A program made the translations under genes and the position numbers. Positions 27,801 to 39,764 of a DNA stretch of 64,000 nt are shown piece by piece (the first letter of the stretch is position 1; each line of letters starts with the position of its first letter). The notes below the pieces were generated by a model. That model saw only the letters and a list, made by a program, of their open reading frames with translations, did not search any database and was not told where the DNA came from. Source of the DNA: Marinobacter sp. LV10R510-11A (lineage in GTDB: Bacteria > Pseudomonadota > Gammaproteobacteria > Pseudomonadales > Oleiphilaceae); the NCBI RefSeq assembly GCF_900215155.1, contig NZ_LT907980.1, positions 1,488,001 to 1,552,000 on the forward strand, written 5' to 3'.

Positions 27801-29495
27801 TTAGTCCTTGTTGGTGTTTTGCTGCTGCATTTGTTCCTTGATGAGATCACCAATGGTGGTCGCACTAGAGGAGGTTTCTGCAGTTTTGGTGCGCACGGTA
27901 TCAATCGCCTGCTTGTCGTCTTCTACATCCTTAGACTTAACAGACAGGTTGATAACGCGATTTTTGCGATCGATGCTGATGATCTTAGCTTCGACTTCTT
28001 CGCCTTCTTTCAGAGCGTTACGCGCATCTTCAACGCGATCACGGCTGATTTCAGAGGCTTTCAATACCGCTTCAACTTCTTCATTCAGAGCGATAGTAGC
28101 TGCCTTCGCATCAACAGCGGAAACAGTGCCCTTAACGATGGAGCCCTTGTCGTTCAGCTGAACAAACTCGGCGAACGGATCGCTCTCAAGCTGCTTGATA
28201 CCCAGCGAGATGCGCTCACGCTCGGGATCTACAGACAGGATAACGGTATCAACATCGTCGCCCTTCTTGTATTCACGAACGGCTTCTTCGCCTGTTTCGT
28301 TCCAGCTGATATCTGACAGGTGAACCAGACCATCGATGCCACCGTCCAGACCGATGAAGATACCAAAGTCAGTGATTGACTTGATCTTACCGGAGATGCG
28401 GTCGCCCTTGTTGAAGTTGCCGGAGAAGTCTTCCCATGGGTTGGAAACGCATTGCTTGATACCCAGTGAGATACGACGACGCTCTTCATCGATGTCCAGA
28501 ATCATCACTTCTACTTCGTCGCCAACGTTAACGACTTTAGAAGGATGGATGTTCTTGTTGGTCCAATCCATTTCGGATACGTGAACCAGACCTTCAACAC
28601 CTTCTTCCAGCTCAGCAAAGCAGCCGTAATCGGTCAGGTTGGTTACACGGGCTATAACCCGTGTGCTTTCTGGGTAACGACCTTTGATATCAACCCAGGG
28701 ATCTTCGCCCAGCTGCTTCAGACCCAGAGATACGCGGTTGCGCTCACGGTCAAATTTCAGAACCTTAACGTCGATCTCATCGCCAACATTCACGATTTCA
28801 CTTGGATGCTTGATGCGCTTCCAAGCCATATCGGTAATGTGCAGCAGGCCGTCAACACCACCCAGATCTACGAACGCGCCGTAGTCGGTCAGGTTCTTGA
28901 CGATACCCTTGATTGTTAGACCTTCGGTCAGGGTTTCCAGCAGAGCTTCGCGCTCAGCACTGTTTTCAGCTTCCAGAACGGCGCGGCGAGAAACAACCAC
29001 GTTGTTACGCTTCTGGTCTAGCTTGATAACCTTAAATTCGAGCTCTTTGTTCTCTAGGTGCGCGGTGTCGCGAACCGGACGAACGTCTACCAGTGAACCT
29101 GGCAGGAAGGCACGAATACCAGCCAGATCAACGGTGAAACCACCTTTGACCTTGCCATTAATAATACCTTTGACCACTTCTTCAGCTTCGAAGGACTTCT
29201 CGAGTACCTTCCAAGATTCTGCGCGCTTGGCCTTTTCACGGGAAAGACGGGTTTCACCGAAACCATCTTCCACTGCATCCAGTGCTACGTCGACAACGTC
29301 GCCGATAGCTACTTCTAACTCGCCTTTTTCGTTCAGGAACTGGGAGGCGGGGATAACACCTTCGGACTTCAGCCCGGCGTTAACTGTGACCCAGTCGCTA
29401 TCAACATCAACTACGGTTCCCTGGACGATGGAACCTGGTTTCATGTCAATTTCTTTTAGGCTTTCTTCAAAAAGATCCGCAAAGCTTTCGCTCAT
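27801..29495 (-). CDS. rpsA: 30S ribosomal protein S1
   Basis: A 564-residue acidic protein with six S1 (OB-fold) repeats; each carries a GxVxxxxxxGxFVxL-type block, for example [21 protein letters not shown] and [20 protein letters not shown]1 binds mRNA leaders for translation initiation. Length matches the E. coli protein (557). It is the gene after cmk, in the universal cmk-rpsA-ihfB order. A 130-base gap before it, containing divergent AT-rich DNA, probably holds its own promoter. Confidence 0.97.
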   Translation of the reverse strand: MSESFADLFEESLKEIDMKPGSIVQGTVVDVDSDWVTVNAGLKSEGVIPASQFLNEKGELEVAIGDVVDVALDAVEDGFGETRLSREKAKRAESWKVLEKSFEAEEVVKGIINGKVKGGFTVDLAGIRAFLPGSLVDVRPVRDTAHLENKELEFKVIKLDQKRNNVVVSRRAVLEAENSAEREALLETLTEGLTIKGIVKNLTDYGAFVDLGGVDGLLHITDMAWKRIKHPSEIVNVGDEIDVKVLKFDRERNRVSLGLKQLGEDPWVDIKGRYPESTRVIARVTNLTDYGCFAELEEGVEGLVHVSEMDWTNKNIHPSKVVNVGDEVEVMILDIDEERRRISLGIKQCVSNPWEDFSGNFNKGDRISGKIKSITDFGIFIGLDGGIDGLVHLSDISWNETGEEAVREYKKGDDVDTVILSVDPERERISLGIKQLESDPFAEFVQLNDKGSIVKGTVSAVDAKAATIALNEEVEAVLKASEISRDRVEDARNALKEGEEVEAKIISIDRKNRVINLSVKSKDVEDDKQAIDTVRTKTAETSSSATTIGDLIKEQMQQQNTNKD

Positions 29496-29625
29496 TATGA
29501 GTCCTATAGGTTCAACGCAAGTATGCTCCGTGCCACCAGCAACACGGTCTGTTAATAAGTTCCGGAATCAGCCAGCGGCTGGCAGGTTTCGCTGTTTCCG
29601 GCATTTCAACGACAAAAAGGCGAAG

Positions 29626-30306
29626 TCAGATCTGACCTACTACAGCCATACATCTGTCGAGCACCTCCTTTATACTCAAACCCGTAGAATCAATGACTTG
29701 CGCATCATCTGCAGGCTTGAGAGGGGCTGCGGAACGGTTCATATCTCGTTCATCACGAACCCGTATCTCCTCTAAAACGGCGTCAATACTAACATCGACT
29801 CCCGCAGCGTTCAACTGGCCGAAACGCCGCCGGGCACGCTCTTGCGCACTGGCTGTTAGGAAAATCTTAACCGGTGCATTCGGGAACACAACCGTGCCCA
29901 TATCGCGGCCATCGGCTACCAACCCTGGTTTCTGCTGGAAGTCACGCTGGCGTTGCAGAAGCGCATCACGCACCGGTTGCATTACGGCAATCTTAGATGC
30001 GTTGTTGCCGCAGGTTTCCGTGCGGATGTCACCGGTAACATCCTCCCCGGCCAAAATCACTTTTACAGGCTCGCCCTCGGGCGTGGGTTCGAAGGCCACA
30101 TCCAGAGACGCAGCAACACGGATCAACGCGGCTTCATCATCTAGCGATACGTTTTGGCGCGTTGCCGCAAGAGCCGTTAGCCGGTAGAGCGCACCACTGT
30201 CGAGCAGGTGCCAGCCCAGTTTTTTCGCCAGCATTTGGGTAACTGTACCCTTGCCTGAACCACCCGGGCCGTCAACCGCGATGACTGGTGCGCTGCCTTC
30301 CGACAT
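29626..30306 (-). CDS. cmk: Cytidylate kinase
   Basis: A 226-residue NMP kinase that phosphorylates CMP and dCMP. The P-loop is [16 protein letters not shown] near residue 13, the CMP-binding segment is [15 protein letters not shown] near 110, and the lid region RARRRFGQL lies near 135. It overlaps the stop codon of tyrA-aroA by one base (TAATG), which indicates translational coupling inside the long leftward operon. Confidence 0.96.
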   Translation of the reverse strand: MSEGSAPVIAVDGPGGSGKGTVTQMLAKKLGWHLLDSGALYRLTALAATRQNVSLDDEAALIRVAASLDVAFEPTPEGEPVKVILAGEDVTGDIRTETCGNNASKIAVMQPVRDALLQRQRDFQQKPGLVADGRDMGTVVFPNAPVKIFLTASAQERARRRFGQLNAAGVDVSIDAVLEEIRVRDERDMNRSAAPLKPADDAQVIDSTGLSIKEVLDRCMAVVGQI

Positions 30307-32567
30307 TAACGTGCTCCCTGTTCAGCGCTCGCGCCGCCAGACACTTCGGCTGAAATATTGATGCCTGTTTCTCGGGCAAGCTCTACGAAGCCCGGGAAGG
30401 ATGTCGCCACAACGGCGCAGTCAGTTATTTCAATCTCTTCGGTGGCGCGCAAAGAGGCCGCCGCAAAAGACATGGCAATGCGGTGGTCGTCATGGCTGTA
30501 AACAGTGCCACCCTTAATAGTTTGGCCGCCTTCGATCACAATGCCATCTTCCGTAACCGTGGTTTCTATACCCAGTGTTGCAAGGCCGTCTGCCATTACT
30601 TGAATACGGTCGCTTTCTTTTACCCGCAGCTCCTCAGCACCGGTCAGAACAGTTCGGCCGGTGGCGCAAGCCGCCGCAATAAACAGCGCCGGGAACTCAT
30701 CGATAGCCAATGCCACCTGGTCTTCTGGGATATTGATACCCTTGAGCTCAGCGAAGCGAACGCGCAGATCGGCAACCGGCTCGCCACCGATCTCACGCTC
30801 GGCCATGATTTCAATATTTCCGCCCATTTGCTGCAGAATGTTGATCACGCCTATCCGTGTTGGGTTCATACCTACATGGCGCAGAGTCAGATCGGAACCC
30901 GGAGCAATACTAGCGGCAACCATGAAAAAAGCGGCCGACGATATGTCTGCGGGAACATCAATGGCATTAGCCGTCAGCTTGCCACCACCTGTAACGCTGG
31001 CCGTTGGGCCATCCCGCTCTACCTTATAGCCAAACCCTGCCAGCATACGCTCGGTATGATCACGAGTCGGCGCTGGCTCAGTAACAGAGGTTGTTCCCTC
31101 AGCATACAAACCTGCAAGTAACAGACAGGATTTCACCTGAGCACTGGCAACCGGCATATCGTAGTGAATACCGGTAAGCTTCTTGTTCTGGCTGCCCCGA
31201 ATTTTCAAAGGCGGACGTCCACCCTCTGCCGTGTCGATCACTGCACCCATAGACCGAAGCGGGTCAGCGACCCGATTCATAGGTCGCACTGAAAGACTGG
31301 CATCACCCGTAAGTTCAGATTCAAAAGGCTGCGCGGCCAACAGACCGGTGAACAACCTCATGCCTGTGCCAGAGTTACCGAGATATATCGGGCTACGCGG
31401 TGCCTGTAAACCATGCATTCCAACACCGTGGATGCGCACAAAGCCGTTATCTGGCCCCTCAATCGTAACGCCCATATCCCGGAACGCCTGTATCGTGGCG
31501 AGACTGTCTTCGCCCTCGAGAAAGCCTTTCACTTCGGTTATGCCGTCGGCGAGAGCGCCGAGCATAATTGAGCGATGGGAAATGGATTTATCACCGGGCA
31601 CCCGTATGTCGCCGGTTACTGAGCCACCGGGCTGGAGGCGGAACGTTACCTGCTTTTCACTGTTATTTGTCACGTAGGCCTGTCCTGAAAGCATTTTTGA
31701 AAAGTGTTCGCGGGCCGCCTTGGCGCGGCTAAATACCCGCAACAGCATGGCGCCGTCTTGCTCGGCAATTGCTGTGCGCAACTGATCCAGATCATGGGTG
31801 AAATGATCAATCACCCGAAGAACGGCGTCGCTGTTGGAAAGAAAGATATCGTGCCACATAACCGGATCGCTTGCGGCAATGCGAGTAAAGTCACGGAACC
31901 CGCCTGCTGCATACCGGAATATATCCATGTTCTGGCCTTCCCCGGCCAGCGTATCAACCAGCGAGAAGGCAATCAGATGGGGTAGATGGCTGGTCGCCGC
32001 CAGCACTTCATCGTGATAAGCCACAGACATGGTGAGTACGGTAGCGCCGCACGCCTCCCACAAAGCTTGAAGCTTGGCGAGATCATTACTGCTGACGTTA
32101 TCTGGGGGAGTCAGTATAACTTTGTGGTTTCTGAACAAATCCGAATTAGCCGCACGGATGCCACTTCTCTCCGAACCCGCAATGGGATGCCCCGGAATAA
32201 TACAGGGCAAAAACTCGCCGAAGACAGCCTCAACGTCCTTCACGAAACCGGACTTGGTACTGCCAACGTCTGTAAGAATGGCATCTGCCGCAAGATGCGG
32301 GCGTATTTCTTCAAGCACCTTGCGGGTCGCCTGTACCGGCACGGCCAGCACAACAAGGTCTGCGCCCTGCACCGCTTCGGCAACCGTTTGCGCAATCGTA
32401 TCAATCACACCCTGGGACTCGCCTAGCAGCAGGTCTTCTTTGCGTTGATCCGCAGCAACGACCTCATGCGCCAAACCGTGTTTGCGAATAGCGCCGGCCA
32501 GCGAACCACCTATTAAGCCTAACCCAATAATGGCAACACGCTGAAAAAGCGGTTCGCGGGATGGCAC
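30306..32567 (-). CDS. tyrA-aroA: Bifunctional prephenate dehydrogenase / 3-phosphoshikimate 1-carboxyvinyltransferase
   Basis: A 753-residue fusion. The first 290 or so residues are prephenate dehydrogenase with the NAD fold [15 protein letters not shown] and the catalytic-His segment [11 protein letters not shown]. The rest is EPSP synthase (AroA) starting near [21 protein letters not shown], with the glycine motif [13 protein letters not shown]. It thus links tyrosine synthesis and the common aromatic pathway. The start is GTG at 32567: GGGAG lies eight bases upstream and the hisC stop codon one base away. The frame is open further upstream only because it runs antisense to nothing conserved. 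The fusion is characteristic of Pseudomonas-like gammaproteobacteria. Confidence 0.94.
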   Translation of the reverse strand: MPSREPLFQRVAIIGLGLIGGSLAGAIRKHGLAHEVVAADQRKEDLLLGESQGVIDTIAQTVAEAVQGADLVVLAVPVQATRKVLEEIRPHLAADAILTDVGSTKSGFVKDVEAVFGEFLPCIIPGHPIAGSERSGIRAANSDLFRNHKVILTPPDNVSSNDLAKLQALWEACGATVLTMSVAYHDEVLAATSHLPHLIAFSLVDTLAGEGQNMDIFRYAAGGFRDFTRIAASDPVMWHDIFLSNSDAVLRVIDHFTHDLDQLRTAIAEQDGAMLLRVFSRAKAAREHFSKMLSGQAYVTNNSEKQVTFRLQPGGSVTGDIRVPGDKSISHRSIMLGALADGITEVKGFLEGEDSLATIQAFRDMGVTIEGPDNGFVRIHGVGMHGLQAPRSPIYLGNSGTGMRLFTGLLAAQPFESELTGDASLSVRPMNRVADPLRSMGAVIDTAEGGRPPLKIRGSQNKKLTGIHYDMPVASAQVKSCLLLAGLYAEGTTSVTEPAPTRDHTERMLAGFGYKVERDGPTASVTGGGKLTANAIDVPADISSAAFFMVAASIAPGSDLTLRHVGMNPTRIGVINILQQMGGNIEIMAEREIGGEPVADLRVRFAELKGINIPEDQVALAIDEFPALFIAAACATGRTVLTGAEELRVKESDRIQVMADGLATLGIETTVTEDGIVIEGGQTIKGGTVYSHDDHRIAMSFAAASLRATEEIEITDCAVVATSFPGFVELARETGINISAEVSGGASAEQGAR

Positions 32568-32568
32568 C

Positions 32569-33693
32569 TTAGGCTCCCTGCCCGGCTGCTGCCAGCGCCT
32601 TCGAGAGCGCGTCGATAAAGTGTTCGTTTTGCTCGCGCAAACCCACCGAAACCCGTAGGTGGTTGGGCATACCGTAACCCGCAATCGGGCGCACAATAAC
32701 ACCTTGGGCCAACAAAACTTGGTAAACGCCCATGGCTTGGGGCCCTATTTCAACAGCCACAAAGTTCCCGGATGACGGAATATACCGAAGGCCCATCTGA
32801 TCAAAGGCCTCTTCTAGCTGCTTCAATCCTGCGGTATTGATCTCGCGGGAGCGCTGCAGGTAGTCTTCATCATCCAGCACTGCCGCAGCGGCTGCCAGTG
32901 CCACGGCGCTTACGTTAAAGGGTTGACGAACACGGTTCAGGATATCGGCAATAGCCGGTGAGCTTACGCTGTAGCCAACGCGCAGGGCCGCAAGACCCCA
33001 GGCTTTGGAAAACGTGCGGCACACAATTAAGTTCGGAAAACGGGTTAACAAGGCAACCCCGTCGGGATCGCTCTCCCCGGTCATGTACTCGCAGTAGGCT
33101 TCATCTAGAACCACCAGTACATCTTCAGGAATCTTACTCAGAAACGCTTCAATGGCGCCCGAGTTGTGTACAGTTCCCGTAGGGTTGTTCGGGTTGGCTA
33201 CGAATATCAGACGAGTGCGCTCTGTTACGGCCGCGGCCATGGCATCCAGATCGTGCCCCCAATCTTTGGCCGGCACAGCAACAGCCTTCGCGCCAATAAC
33301 TTGAGTAACGATCGGGTAAATAGCAAACGCATACTGGGAGAACACAACCTCGGAATTTGCATCAGCAAAGCAACGGGCGATCACTTCGAGTACGTCGTTT
33401 GAGCCATTCCCAAGCGTGATCTGGTCAGCCTCAACACCAAGGCGCCCAGACAGCTTCTGCTTTAAATCAAAGCCATTGCCATCGGGATACAGACAAAGAT
33501 CGGTCAGTGCGCTTTCAACCGCAGCGGTCGCTTTTTTGCTGGGGCCCAAAGGGTTTTCATTGCTGGCAAGCTTGACCACCTCAGCCGGATCCAGACCCAA
33601 TTCACGGGCCAACTCGCTGATTGGCTTGCCCGGCTGATAGGGAGACAAGGCCTGAACGCCCTCTACAGCAAGGCTTTGATAATCAATGGCCAT
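32569..33693 (-). CDS. hisC: Histidinol-phosphate aminotransferase
   Basis: A 374-residue fold-type I PLP enzyme. The PLP-lysine lies in RTFSKAWGLAALRVGY near residue 232, the Asn/Asp/Tyr cofactor contacts in ANPNNPTGT and LDEAYCEY, and a C-terminal Arg in HLRVSVG. In this operon (between pheA and tyrA-aroA) the HisC2-type enzyme often also serves as an aromatic aminotransferase, which fits the neighbours. Spacing to tyrA-aroA is one base. Confidence 0.93.
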   Translation of the reverse strand: MAIDYQSLAVEGVQALSPYQPGKPISELARELGLDPAEVVKLASNENPLGPSKKATAAVESALTDLCLYPDGNGFDLKQKLSGRLGVEADQITLGNGSNDVLEVIARCFADANSEVVFSQYAFAIYPIVTQVIGAKAVAVPAKDWGHDLDAMAAAVTERTRLIFVANPNNPTGTVHNSGAIEAFLSKIPEDVLVVLDEAYCEYMTGESDPDGVALLTRFPNLIVCRTFSKAWGLAALRVGYSVSSPAIADILNRVRQPFNVSAVALAAAAAVLDDEDYLQRSREINTAGLKQLEEAFDQMGLRYIPSSGNFVAVEIGPQAMGVYQVLLAQGVIVRPIAGYGMPNHLRVSVGLREQNEHFIDALSKALAAAGQGA

Positions 33694-33750
33694 ATACCTT
33701 CCTTTAATTATCTGTCGCGAAGCTCTAATGCTAAGCTCTCGTGATAAGTA

Positions 33751-34848
33751 CTAGAGAACACCGATGGGGTAGGAACCCAACCGCTTGAGCTCAACGGCTT
33801 CTTCTTCTACCTCAGCAAGCGCTTTATGTGCCTGCTCATCGTCTATATGCCCTTCAAAATCGATATAGAACACATACGTCCAGGTGCCACTGGGCGAGGG
33901 CCGGGTCTCTAGCCGCGTAAGACTTATTCCATGGCGGTGAAACGGCTCCAACAATTGATACAACGCACCCGGTTTGTTTCTCATGGAAACAACGATCGAT
34001 GATTTGTCATGCCCGCTCGACTGCACTTCTTCGCGGCCGATAATCAGGAATCGGGTGGTGTTGTCTGGCCTGTCTTCAATGCTGTTGGCCAGCTTCTCCA
34101 AACCGTAAAGCTCTTCTGCCATATCACCGGCAATCGCGGCGGTGCCTGGTTCTTTGGCGGCCCGGCGTGCCGCTTCGGCATTACTGGATACAGTCACTCG
34201 CTCAATGCCATAGCGATGGGTATCCAGCCACTGACGACACTGGGCAAACGACTGCTGGTGCGAGTAGATGCGGGTTATTTCCTGATCCCGGAACTCCGGT
34301 GAAACCAGAAGATGGTGATGAATTCTTAACTGTACTTCACCGCAGATTTTCAGCGGAGACGTCATAAACATATCAAGCGTATGGTTGATCATGCCCTCTG
34401 TGGAGTTTTCCACCGGCACCACACCGTAATGGGCAGCTCCGGATTCCACCTCGCGGAACACCGCATCAATCGCCGGTAACGGCACGCTGACTACAGAATG
34501 CCCGAAATGCTTGAGAGCGGCCGCCTGAGTAAACGTGCCGACAGGCCCAAGAAAGGCTATATGCATGGGCTTTTCCAGCGCCAGGCAGGCCGACATTATT
34601 TCGCGAAACAGCCGGGCCATTTCCTCGCCAGGCAGAGGGCCTGGATTGGCCTCTTTAATGCGGCGAAGAACCTGAGCTTCCCGCTCGGGTCGGTAGAAAA
34701 ACACGTTCTGCTCGGGGTTGGCAGCCGTTTTCACATGAGCCACTTCCTGGGCGCATTTCGCCCGAGCGCTGATCAGCTCCAAGATTCTCTGATCAAGGCT
34801 GTCTATCTCTTCCCGTAGCTCTCCAAGGCGGGCCTGCTCATCACTCAT
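33751..34848 (-). CDS. pheA: P-protein: chorismate mutase / prephenate dehydratase
   Basis: A 365-residue bifunctional enzyme of phenylalanine synthesis. Residues 1-90 are an AroQ chorismate mutase (EEIDSLDQRILELISARAKCA). The prephenate dehydratase domain follows, with GPVGTFTQAAALKHFG and the catalytic Thr in DNTTRFLIIG. The C-terminal ACT domain carries GALYQLLEPFHRHGISLTRLETRPS, the Phe-feedback motif. The gene is two bases downstream of serC and part of the gyrA-to-rpsA block. Confidence 0.96.
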   Translation of the reverse strand: MSDEQARLGELREEIDSLDQRILELISARAKCAQEVAHVKTAANPEQNVFFYRPEREAQVLRRIKEANPGPLPGEEMARLFREIMSACLALEKPMHIAFLGPVGTFTQAAALKHFGHSVVSVPLPAIDAVFREVESGAAHYGVVPVENSTEGMINHTLDMFMTSPLKICGEVQLRIHHHLLVSPEFRDQEITRIYSHQQSFAQCRQWLDTHRYGIERVTVSSNAEAARRAAKEPGTAAIAGDMAEELYGLEKLANSIEDRPDNTTRFLIIGREEVQSSGHDKSSIVVSMRNKPGALYQLLEPFHRHGISLTRLETRPSPSGTWTYVFYIDFEGHIDDEQAHKALAEVEEEAVELKRLGSYPIGVL

Positions 34849-34850
34849 GA

Positions 34851-35933
34851 TCAGCCCCGCTCCTTGGCAAATTCTGTCATGTACTGAATCAACGCATCCA
34901 CACCGGCCTCTGGCATGGCGTTATAAATACTAGCACGCATGCCGCCTACAGAGCGGTGACCGGCCAGGTTCAGCAAACCCCGGGCGTCGGCTCCTTCAAG
35001 GAAGGCACTGTTCAGAGCATCATCACGCAGAGTGAATGGAATATTCATCCAAGAGCGGAAGCGTGGCTCAATAGGGTTGGCGTAAAACTCGTTGGTATCG
35101 ATAAAGCCGTACAGCTTTTGCGCCTTCCTTAAGTTCGTCTCACCCATGGCTTTCACGCCGCCTTGGGCTTTCAACCACTTAAATACCAAGCCCGCGAGAT
35201 ACCAAGAATACGTCGCCGGCGTGTTGTACATAGAACCGTTATCCGCAATAACCTGGTAGTTCATCATGGTTGGCGTTTCCTTGCGGGCTTTGCCCAGAAG
35301 GTCTTTCCGAATAATGACCACGACTAGCCCAGAGGGACCGATATTTTTCTGAGCGCCTGCGTAAATCAGCCCGAACTTGGACACATCTACCGGGCGAGAA
35401 AGCATGGTAGAAGACATGTCCGCCACCAGCGGCACATCGCCGCTGTCGGGAACAAAATCAAACTCTAGGCCGCCGATGGTTTCGTTCGGCGTGTAATGCA
35501 GGTACGCCGCATCGGCATGAGTCTGCCAAGTCGCTTGATCCGGAATGCTGGCGAAGCCGCCCTCTTCCGAGCTAGCGACGACGTTCACATCGGCATAACG
35601 ATTGGCTTCCGCAATGGCCTTTTTCGACCAAATGCCGGTGTTTACATAATCCGCAGACGTTTTGTCGCCAAGCAAGTTCAAGGGAATCGTGGAGAACTGA
35701 CTGGAAGCTCCACCCTGCATAAAGAGAACGGCGTAATCGTCTGATACGCCCGCCAATTCGCGCAGGTCTCGCTCAGCGGTTTCGGCAATTTCCATGAACG
35801 CATCGCCACGATGGCTCATTTCCATTACCGACATGCCCGTGCCACGCCAGTCCAACATTTCATCCCGTGCCTGTGCCAGCACACTTTCCGGCAGCGTTGC
35901 CGGACCTGCACAAAAGTTATACGCCCTGCTCAT
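34851..35933 (-). CDS. serC: Phosphoserine aminotransferase
   Basis: A 360-residue PLP enzyme making 3-phosphoserine (serine pathway) and the corresponding step of pyridoxine synthesis. It begins MSRAYNFCAGPATLPESVL and has GTGMSVMEMSHRG, the lysine motif GLIYAGAQKNIGPSG near residue 195, and the C-terminal HRSVGGMRASIYNA. The ATG at 35933 fits the family N-terminus; an upstream in-frame extension of six codons is not conserved. Confidence 0.97.
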   Translation of the reverse strand: MSRAYNFCAGPATLPESVLAQARDEMLDWRGTGMSVMEMSHRGDAFMEIAETAERDLRELAGVSDDYAVLFMQGGASSQFSTIPLNLLGDKTSADYVNTGIWSKKAIAEANRYADVNVVASSEEGGFASIPDQATWQTHADAAYLHYTPNETIGGLEFDFVPDSGDVPLVADMSSTMLSRPVDVSKFGLIYAGAQKNIGPSGLVVVIIRKDLLGKARKETPTMMNYQVIADNGSMYNTPATYSWYLAGLVFKWLKAQGGVKAMGETNLRKAQKLYGFIDTNEFYANPIEPRFRSWMNIPFTLRDDALNSAFLEGADARGLLNLAGHRSVGGMRASIYNAMPEAGVDALIQYMTEFAKERG

Positions 35934-35983
35934 GTTCCTGTGGTCTCTCACGTCTGGCGGATTCGGTGTTCGGCAGTGCTGGC

Positions 35984-38626
35984 TTATTCCTCGCCAGCAT
36001 CCTGCTCCGGACTGTTGTCTTCGCTTTCATCTGTTGAAGCGTCTTCGCCCTCGATAGCTTCGCCGTCTACAACTTCGCCTTCGATGTCTTCATCGTCGGT
36101 TTCAGCAATCCGCTCCACGCCCACCAGGCGCTCGTCTTCTTGGCTCAGCCTGATCAAACGCACGCCCTGGGTGTTCCGGCTAAGAACCGATACTTCATCC
36201 GTGCGGGTACGAACCAGCGTGCCCTTATCGGAAATCAGCATCATTTCGTCGCCATCGAACAGCTGCAACGCGGTTACTAGGTTGCCGTTACGCTCGGAGC
36301 ACTGCATGGCGATAACGCCCTGGCTGCCACGATTGTACGTCGGGAACTCATCAATCGCGGTGCGCTTGCCATAACCGTTCTCACTGGCGGTCAGAATAAC
36401 GCAGCCTTCCTGAGGAATGATCAGGGAGACCACGTGATGGCCCTCGGGCATTCTGATACCACGTACGCCACGCGCCGTCCGGCTCAGCGGGCGAACCGCC
36501 TCTTCGTTGAAGCGAACCGCTTTGCCAGCTGTGGAGAACAGCATGATTTCAGCATCGCCTTCCGTTATCGCAGCACCGATCAACGTATCGCCTTCGTCCA
36601 GAGACAAGGCAATCAGGCCACTGCTACGCGGACGGGAGAAGTTCGGCAAACGCGTTTTCTTAACAACGCCCGCAGACGTTGCCATCAGAACAAACTGGTT
36701 TTCTGGATAATCCCGCACTGGCAGGAAAGTTGTGATGCGCTCACTTTCATCCAGGGGCAGAATGTTCACCATTGGCCGACCACGGGACGCGCGGCTGGCA
36801 CGGGGAATCTCGAATACACGCAACCAGTAAACTTTGCCTCGGTTAGAGAAGCACAGAATGGTGTCGTGGGAGTTGGCAACTAGCAGCTTCTCAACGAAAT
36901 CTTCGTCTTTCATGGAGGTCGCAGCTTTACCGCGGCCACCACGGCGCTGAGCCTGATAGTCTTCAACTGCCTGAGTCTTGGCGTAACCGCTGTGGGAAAT
37001 GGTTACAACCAAATCTTCTTCATCAATCAGGTCGGCAACCGTGAGGTCGCGCTGGGAGCTGGTTATTTCCGTGCGACGCTTGTCACCGAACTCTTCTACC
37101 ACAGCTTCTAGCTCTTCACGGATAACCTGCATCAGGCGATCTGGATCGCCCAGAATTTCCAGCAGGCCGGCAATTTTTGCTAGAATTTCCTTGTACTCGT
37201 TCTGGAGTTTTTCAGTCTCCAGACCGGTCAAACGGTGCAGTCGCATGTCCAGGATAGCTTGAGTCTGCTCTGGAGACATGAAGTACAGACCACCGCGCAG
37301 GCCGTAGGCTTCTGGCAGATCGTCTGGGCGGCAGGCATCTTCGCCAGCACGCTCAAGCATCGCCATGACGTTACCAGGCGCCCAGCCTCTGGCCATCAGC
37401 TTTTCTTTAGCCTCCAAAGAGCTTGGAGAAGCTTTGATCAGCTCAATCATCTCATCGATGTTGGCCAATGCGACGGTCAGGCCTTCAAGAATATGGCCTC
37501 GCTCGCGGGCTTTACGCAATTCAAATAGGGTACGACGTGTCACCACTTCACGGCGGTGACGCACGAACGCATCCAGCATTTCTTTGAGATTAAGAATTCT
37601 CGGCTCGCCGTTGATCAGCGCAACCATGTTAATACCGAATACCGTCTGCAGCTGGGTCTGCTTAAACAGATTATTGACCACAACTTCCGGGTTCTCGCCG
37701 CGGCGCAACTCGATAAAAACGCGGATACCTTCCTTGTTGGACTCATCCCGCAGTTCGGTGATGCCTTCCAGGCGCTTTTCCTTCACCAGCTCGGCGATCT
37801 TTTCGATCAGACGGGCTTTGTTAAGCTGATACGGCAGCTCGGTGATGATGATGGCAACGCGGTTGGTTTTCTTGTCGGTTTCAATCTCGTGACGAGCGCG
37901 AATGTAGATGCGGCCACGACCGGTACGATAAGCCTCAACAATGCCGGCACGGCCGTTGATGATGCCATCGGTCGGGAAATCCGGGCCTGGAATGTACTCC
38001 ATCAACTCATCGCAGGTGAGATCCGGATTATCAATCAGCGCCAAGCAACCCGTGACCACTTCGGTCAGGTTGTGGGGCGGAATATTCGTCGCCATGCCCA
38101 CCGCAATACCCGAGGAGCCGTTCACCAGCAGGTTAGGAACCCGGGTAGGCATTACCTCAGGAATTCGCTCTGTGCCATCGTAGTTATCGACAAAGTCTAC
38201 GGTTTCTTTCTCGAGATCCGCCAACAAGGAGTGTGCAATTTTCTCCATGCGAATTTCGGTGTAACGCATGGCTGCCGCGTTATCGCCGTCGATAGAACCG
38301 AAGTTACCCTGGCCGTTTACCAGCGGGTAACGCAGGGAGAATGGCTGAGCCATACGTACGATGGTGTCGTAAACAGCAGAGTCACCGTGAGGGTGATACT
38401 TACCAATAACATCACCCACCACACGGGCAGACTTCTTGTAGGCCTTGTTCCAGTCGTTATTCAGTTCGGACATTGCGAACAGAACACGACGGTGAACCGG
38501 CTTGAGGCCATCCCGCACGTCCGGAAGCGCTCGCCCAACGATTACGCTCATCGCGTAATCTAGGTAAGACTGCTTCAGTTCATCTTCAATATTGACCGGC
38601 AGGATCTCTTTGGCTAATTCACCCAT
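35984..38626 (-). CDS. gyrA: DNA gyrase subunit A
   Basis: An 880-residue type II topoisomerase subunit. The catalytic tyrosine lies in [11 protein letters not shown] near residue 122. The quinolone-resistance region reads [17 protein letters not shown], with the sensitive-type Ser and Asp present. The GyrA box [10 protein letters not shown] marks the start of the six-bladed C-terminal domain. The last 40 residues are a very acidic tail. It heads the leftward supra-operon gyrA-serC-pheA-hisC-tyrA/aroA-cmk-rpsA. Confidence 0.98.
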   Translation of the reverse strand: MGELAKEILPVNIEDELKQSYLDYAMSVIVGRALPDVRDGLKPVHRRVLFAMSELNNDWNKAYKKSARVVGDVIGKYHPHGDSAVYDTIVRMAQPFSLRYPLVNGQGNFGSIDGDNAAAMRYTEIRMEKIAHSLLADLEKETVDFVDNYDGTERIPEVMPTRVPNLLVNGSSGIAVGMATNIPPHNLTEVVTGCLALIDNPDLTCDELMEYIPGPDFPTDGIINGRAGIVEAYRTGRGRIYIRARHEIETDKKTNRVAIIITELPYQLNKARLIEKIAELVKEKRLEGITELRDESNKEGIRVFIELRRGENPEVVVNNLFKQTQLQTVFGINMVALINGEPRILNLKEMLDAFVRHRREVVTRRTLFELRKARERGHILEGLTVALANIDEMIELIKASPSSLEAKEKLMARGWAPGNVMAMLERAGEDACRPDDLPEAYGLRGGLYFMSPEQTQAILDMRLHRLTGLETEKLQNEYKEILAKIAGLLEILGDPDRLMQVIREELEAVVEEFGDKRRTEITSSQRDLTVADLIDEEDLVVTISHSGYAKTQAVEDYQAQRRGGRGKAATSMKDEDFVEKLLVANSHDTILCFSNRGKVYWLRVFEIPRASRASRGRPMVNILPLDESERITTFLPVRDYPENQFVLMATSAGVVKKTRLPNFSRPRSSGLIALSLDEGDTLIGAAITEGDAEIMLFSTAGKAVRFNEEAVRPLSRTARGVRGIRMPEGHHVVSLIIPQEGCVILTASENGYGKRTAIDEFPTYNRGSQGVIAMQCSERNGNLVTALQLFDGDEMMLISDKGTLVRTRTDEVSVLSRNTQGVRLIRLSQEDERLVGVERIAETDDEDIEGEVVDGEAIEGEDASTDESEDNSPEQDAGEE

Positions 38627-38752
38627 CGAGAAAAGTTCCTTTGCGTTATCTGGAAGTCGTTTCAGGGCCGCTTCTCGGCCCCGTAGTTATTCTTCAACAA
38701 GCCGCCGATTCTACCACAGTCGCACCCTTTCAGGGGCATCTGTGAGGCAGCC

Positions 38753-39607
38753 TTAATCAAATACCACCGTCTTGTTTTCGTAAGTGATCACTCGATCCTC
38801 AACATGAGAGCGCAATCCCCGGGCAAGAACATTTTTCTCCACATCTTTACCGAGGCGCACCATGTCCTCAATGCTATCACTGTGGGTAATGCGGATAACG
38901 TCCTGCTCAATTATCGGCCCTTCATCAAGATCCTGGGTCACGTAATGGCAAGTAGCACCGATCAGCTTGACCCCACGGCTGTATGCCTGATGGTACGGCC
39001 GCGCTCCAGCGAAGGATGGCAAAAAGCTGTGGTGAATGTTGATCACTTTGCCCGCGTACTTTGCACAAAGCTCCGCTGGAAGGATTTGCATATACCGTGC
39101 GAGCACCACCACATCGGCCTCGTAGGTCTGAAAAAGCTCGTCGACGTGGGCGAACGCCTCTTCACGATTTTCCTTGCTCATCGGAATATGGTGATACGGG
39201 ATTTCGTGCCATTCCACCATGCGACGCAAATCGTCGTGATTAGAAATAACCGCAACAATCTCAGCGTTGATGTCATTGCTGTGCCAGCGGTACAGGAGAT
39301 CGGCCACACAGTGGGACTCCTTACTGCACATCAGAATCACTTTTTTGGGCTGGGCCGAATCCGCAATATGCCACTGCATATCGAACTCTTGGGCGATCGG
39401 CGCAAATGCGGCGCGGAACTGTTCAAGGCCAAAAGGAATAGATTTGGCTTTGATCTCGTGGCGCATGAAAAACCAGTCGGTGTAGGTATCCGAATGGTGG
39501 CTCGCTTCAGTGATCCAGCCATTGTAGGTCTGTAGAAAATTACTCACCTTGGCAACGATTCCAACCCTGTCGGGGCAGGAAATCACAAGACGGTAGGTAT
39601 GCTCCAT
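38753..39607 (-). CDS. purU: Formyltetrahydrofolate deformylase
   Basis: A 284-residue enzyme releasing formate from 10-formyl-THF. An N-terminal ACT domain (CPDRVGIVAKVSNFL) precedes a formyltransferase-like catalytic part with the Asn-His-Asp set in KVINIHHSFLPSFAG and TQDLDEGPIIEQD. The ATG at 39607 is preceded by GGAAAGG; the much longer open frame upstream is non-coding. Leftward, just before gyrA; a GC-rich hairpin at 38665-38681 between them lacks a T-run. Confidence 0.93.
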   Translation of the reverse strand: MEHTYRLVISCPDRVGIVAKVSNFLQTYNGWITEASHHSDTYTDWFFMRHEIKAKSIPFGLEQFRAAFAPIAQEFDMQWHIADSAQPKKVILMCSKESHCVADLLYRWHSNDINAEIVAVISNHDDLRRMVEWHEIPYHHIPMSKENREEAFAHVDELFQTYEADVVVLARYMQILPAELCAKYAGKVINIHHSFLPSFAGARPYHQAYSRGVKLIGATCHYVTQDLDEGPIIEQDVIRITHSDSIEDMVRLGKDVEKNVLARGLRSHVEDRVITYENKTVVFD

Positions 39608-39764
39608 GTAAAGCCTTTCCTTAACTGACAAACGGGAAAGCAGGTGCGCCGGGAACCATTGTCGGAAACGGCAGCCCGAACAGGTGCTAAGGTTAGCGGT
39701 ACGCACCCTATAAAATGACGGGCTATCATAGCCTATCTGAACACCAGAAACGAGGAACAGGGAC

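Noticed and set aside
37556..38563. A 335-codon open frame opposite gyrA
   Set aside because: It is the antisense shadow of a strongly conserved gyrA sequence and has no recognisable domain.
38665..38681. Hairpin GGGCCG / CGGCCC between purU and gyrA as a terminator
   Set aside because: No T-run follows on the transcribed strand, so it is not supported as a Rho-independent terminator.
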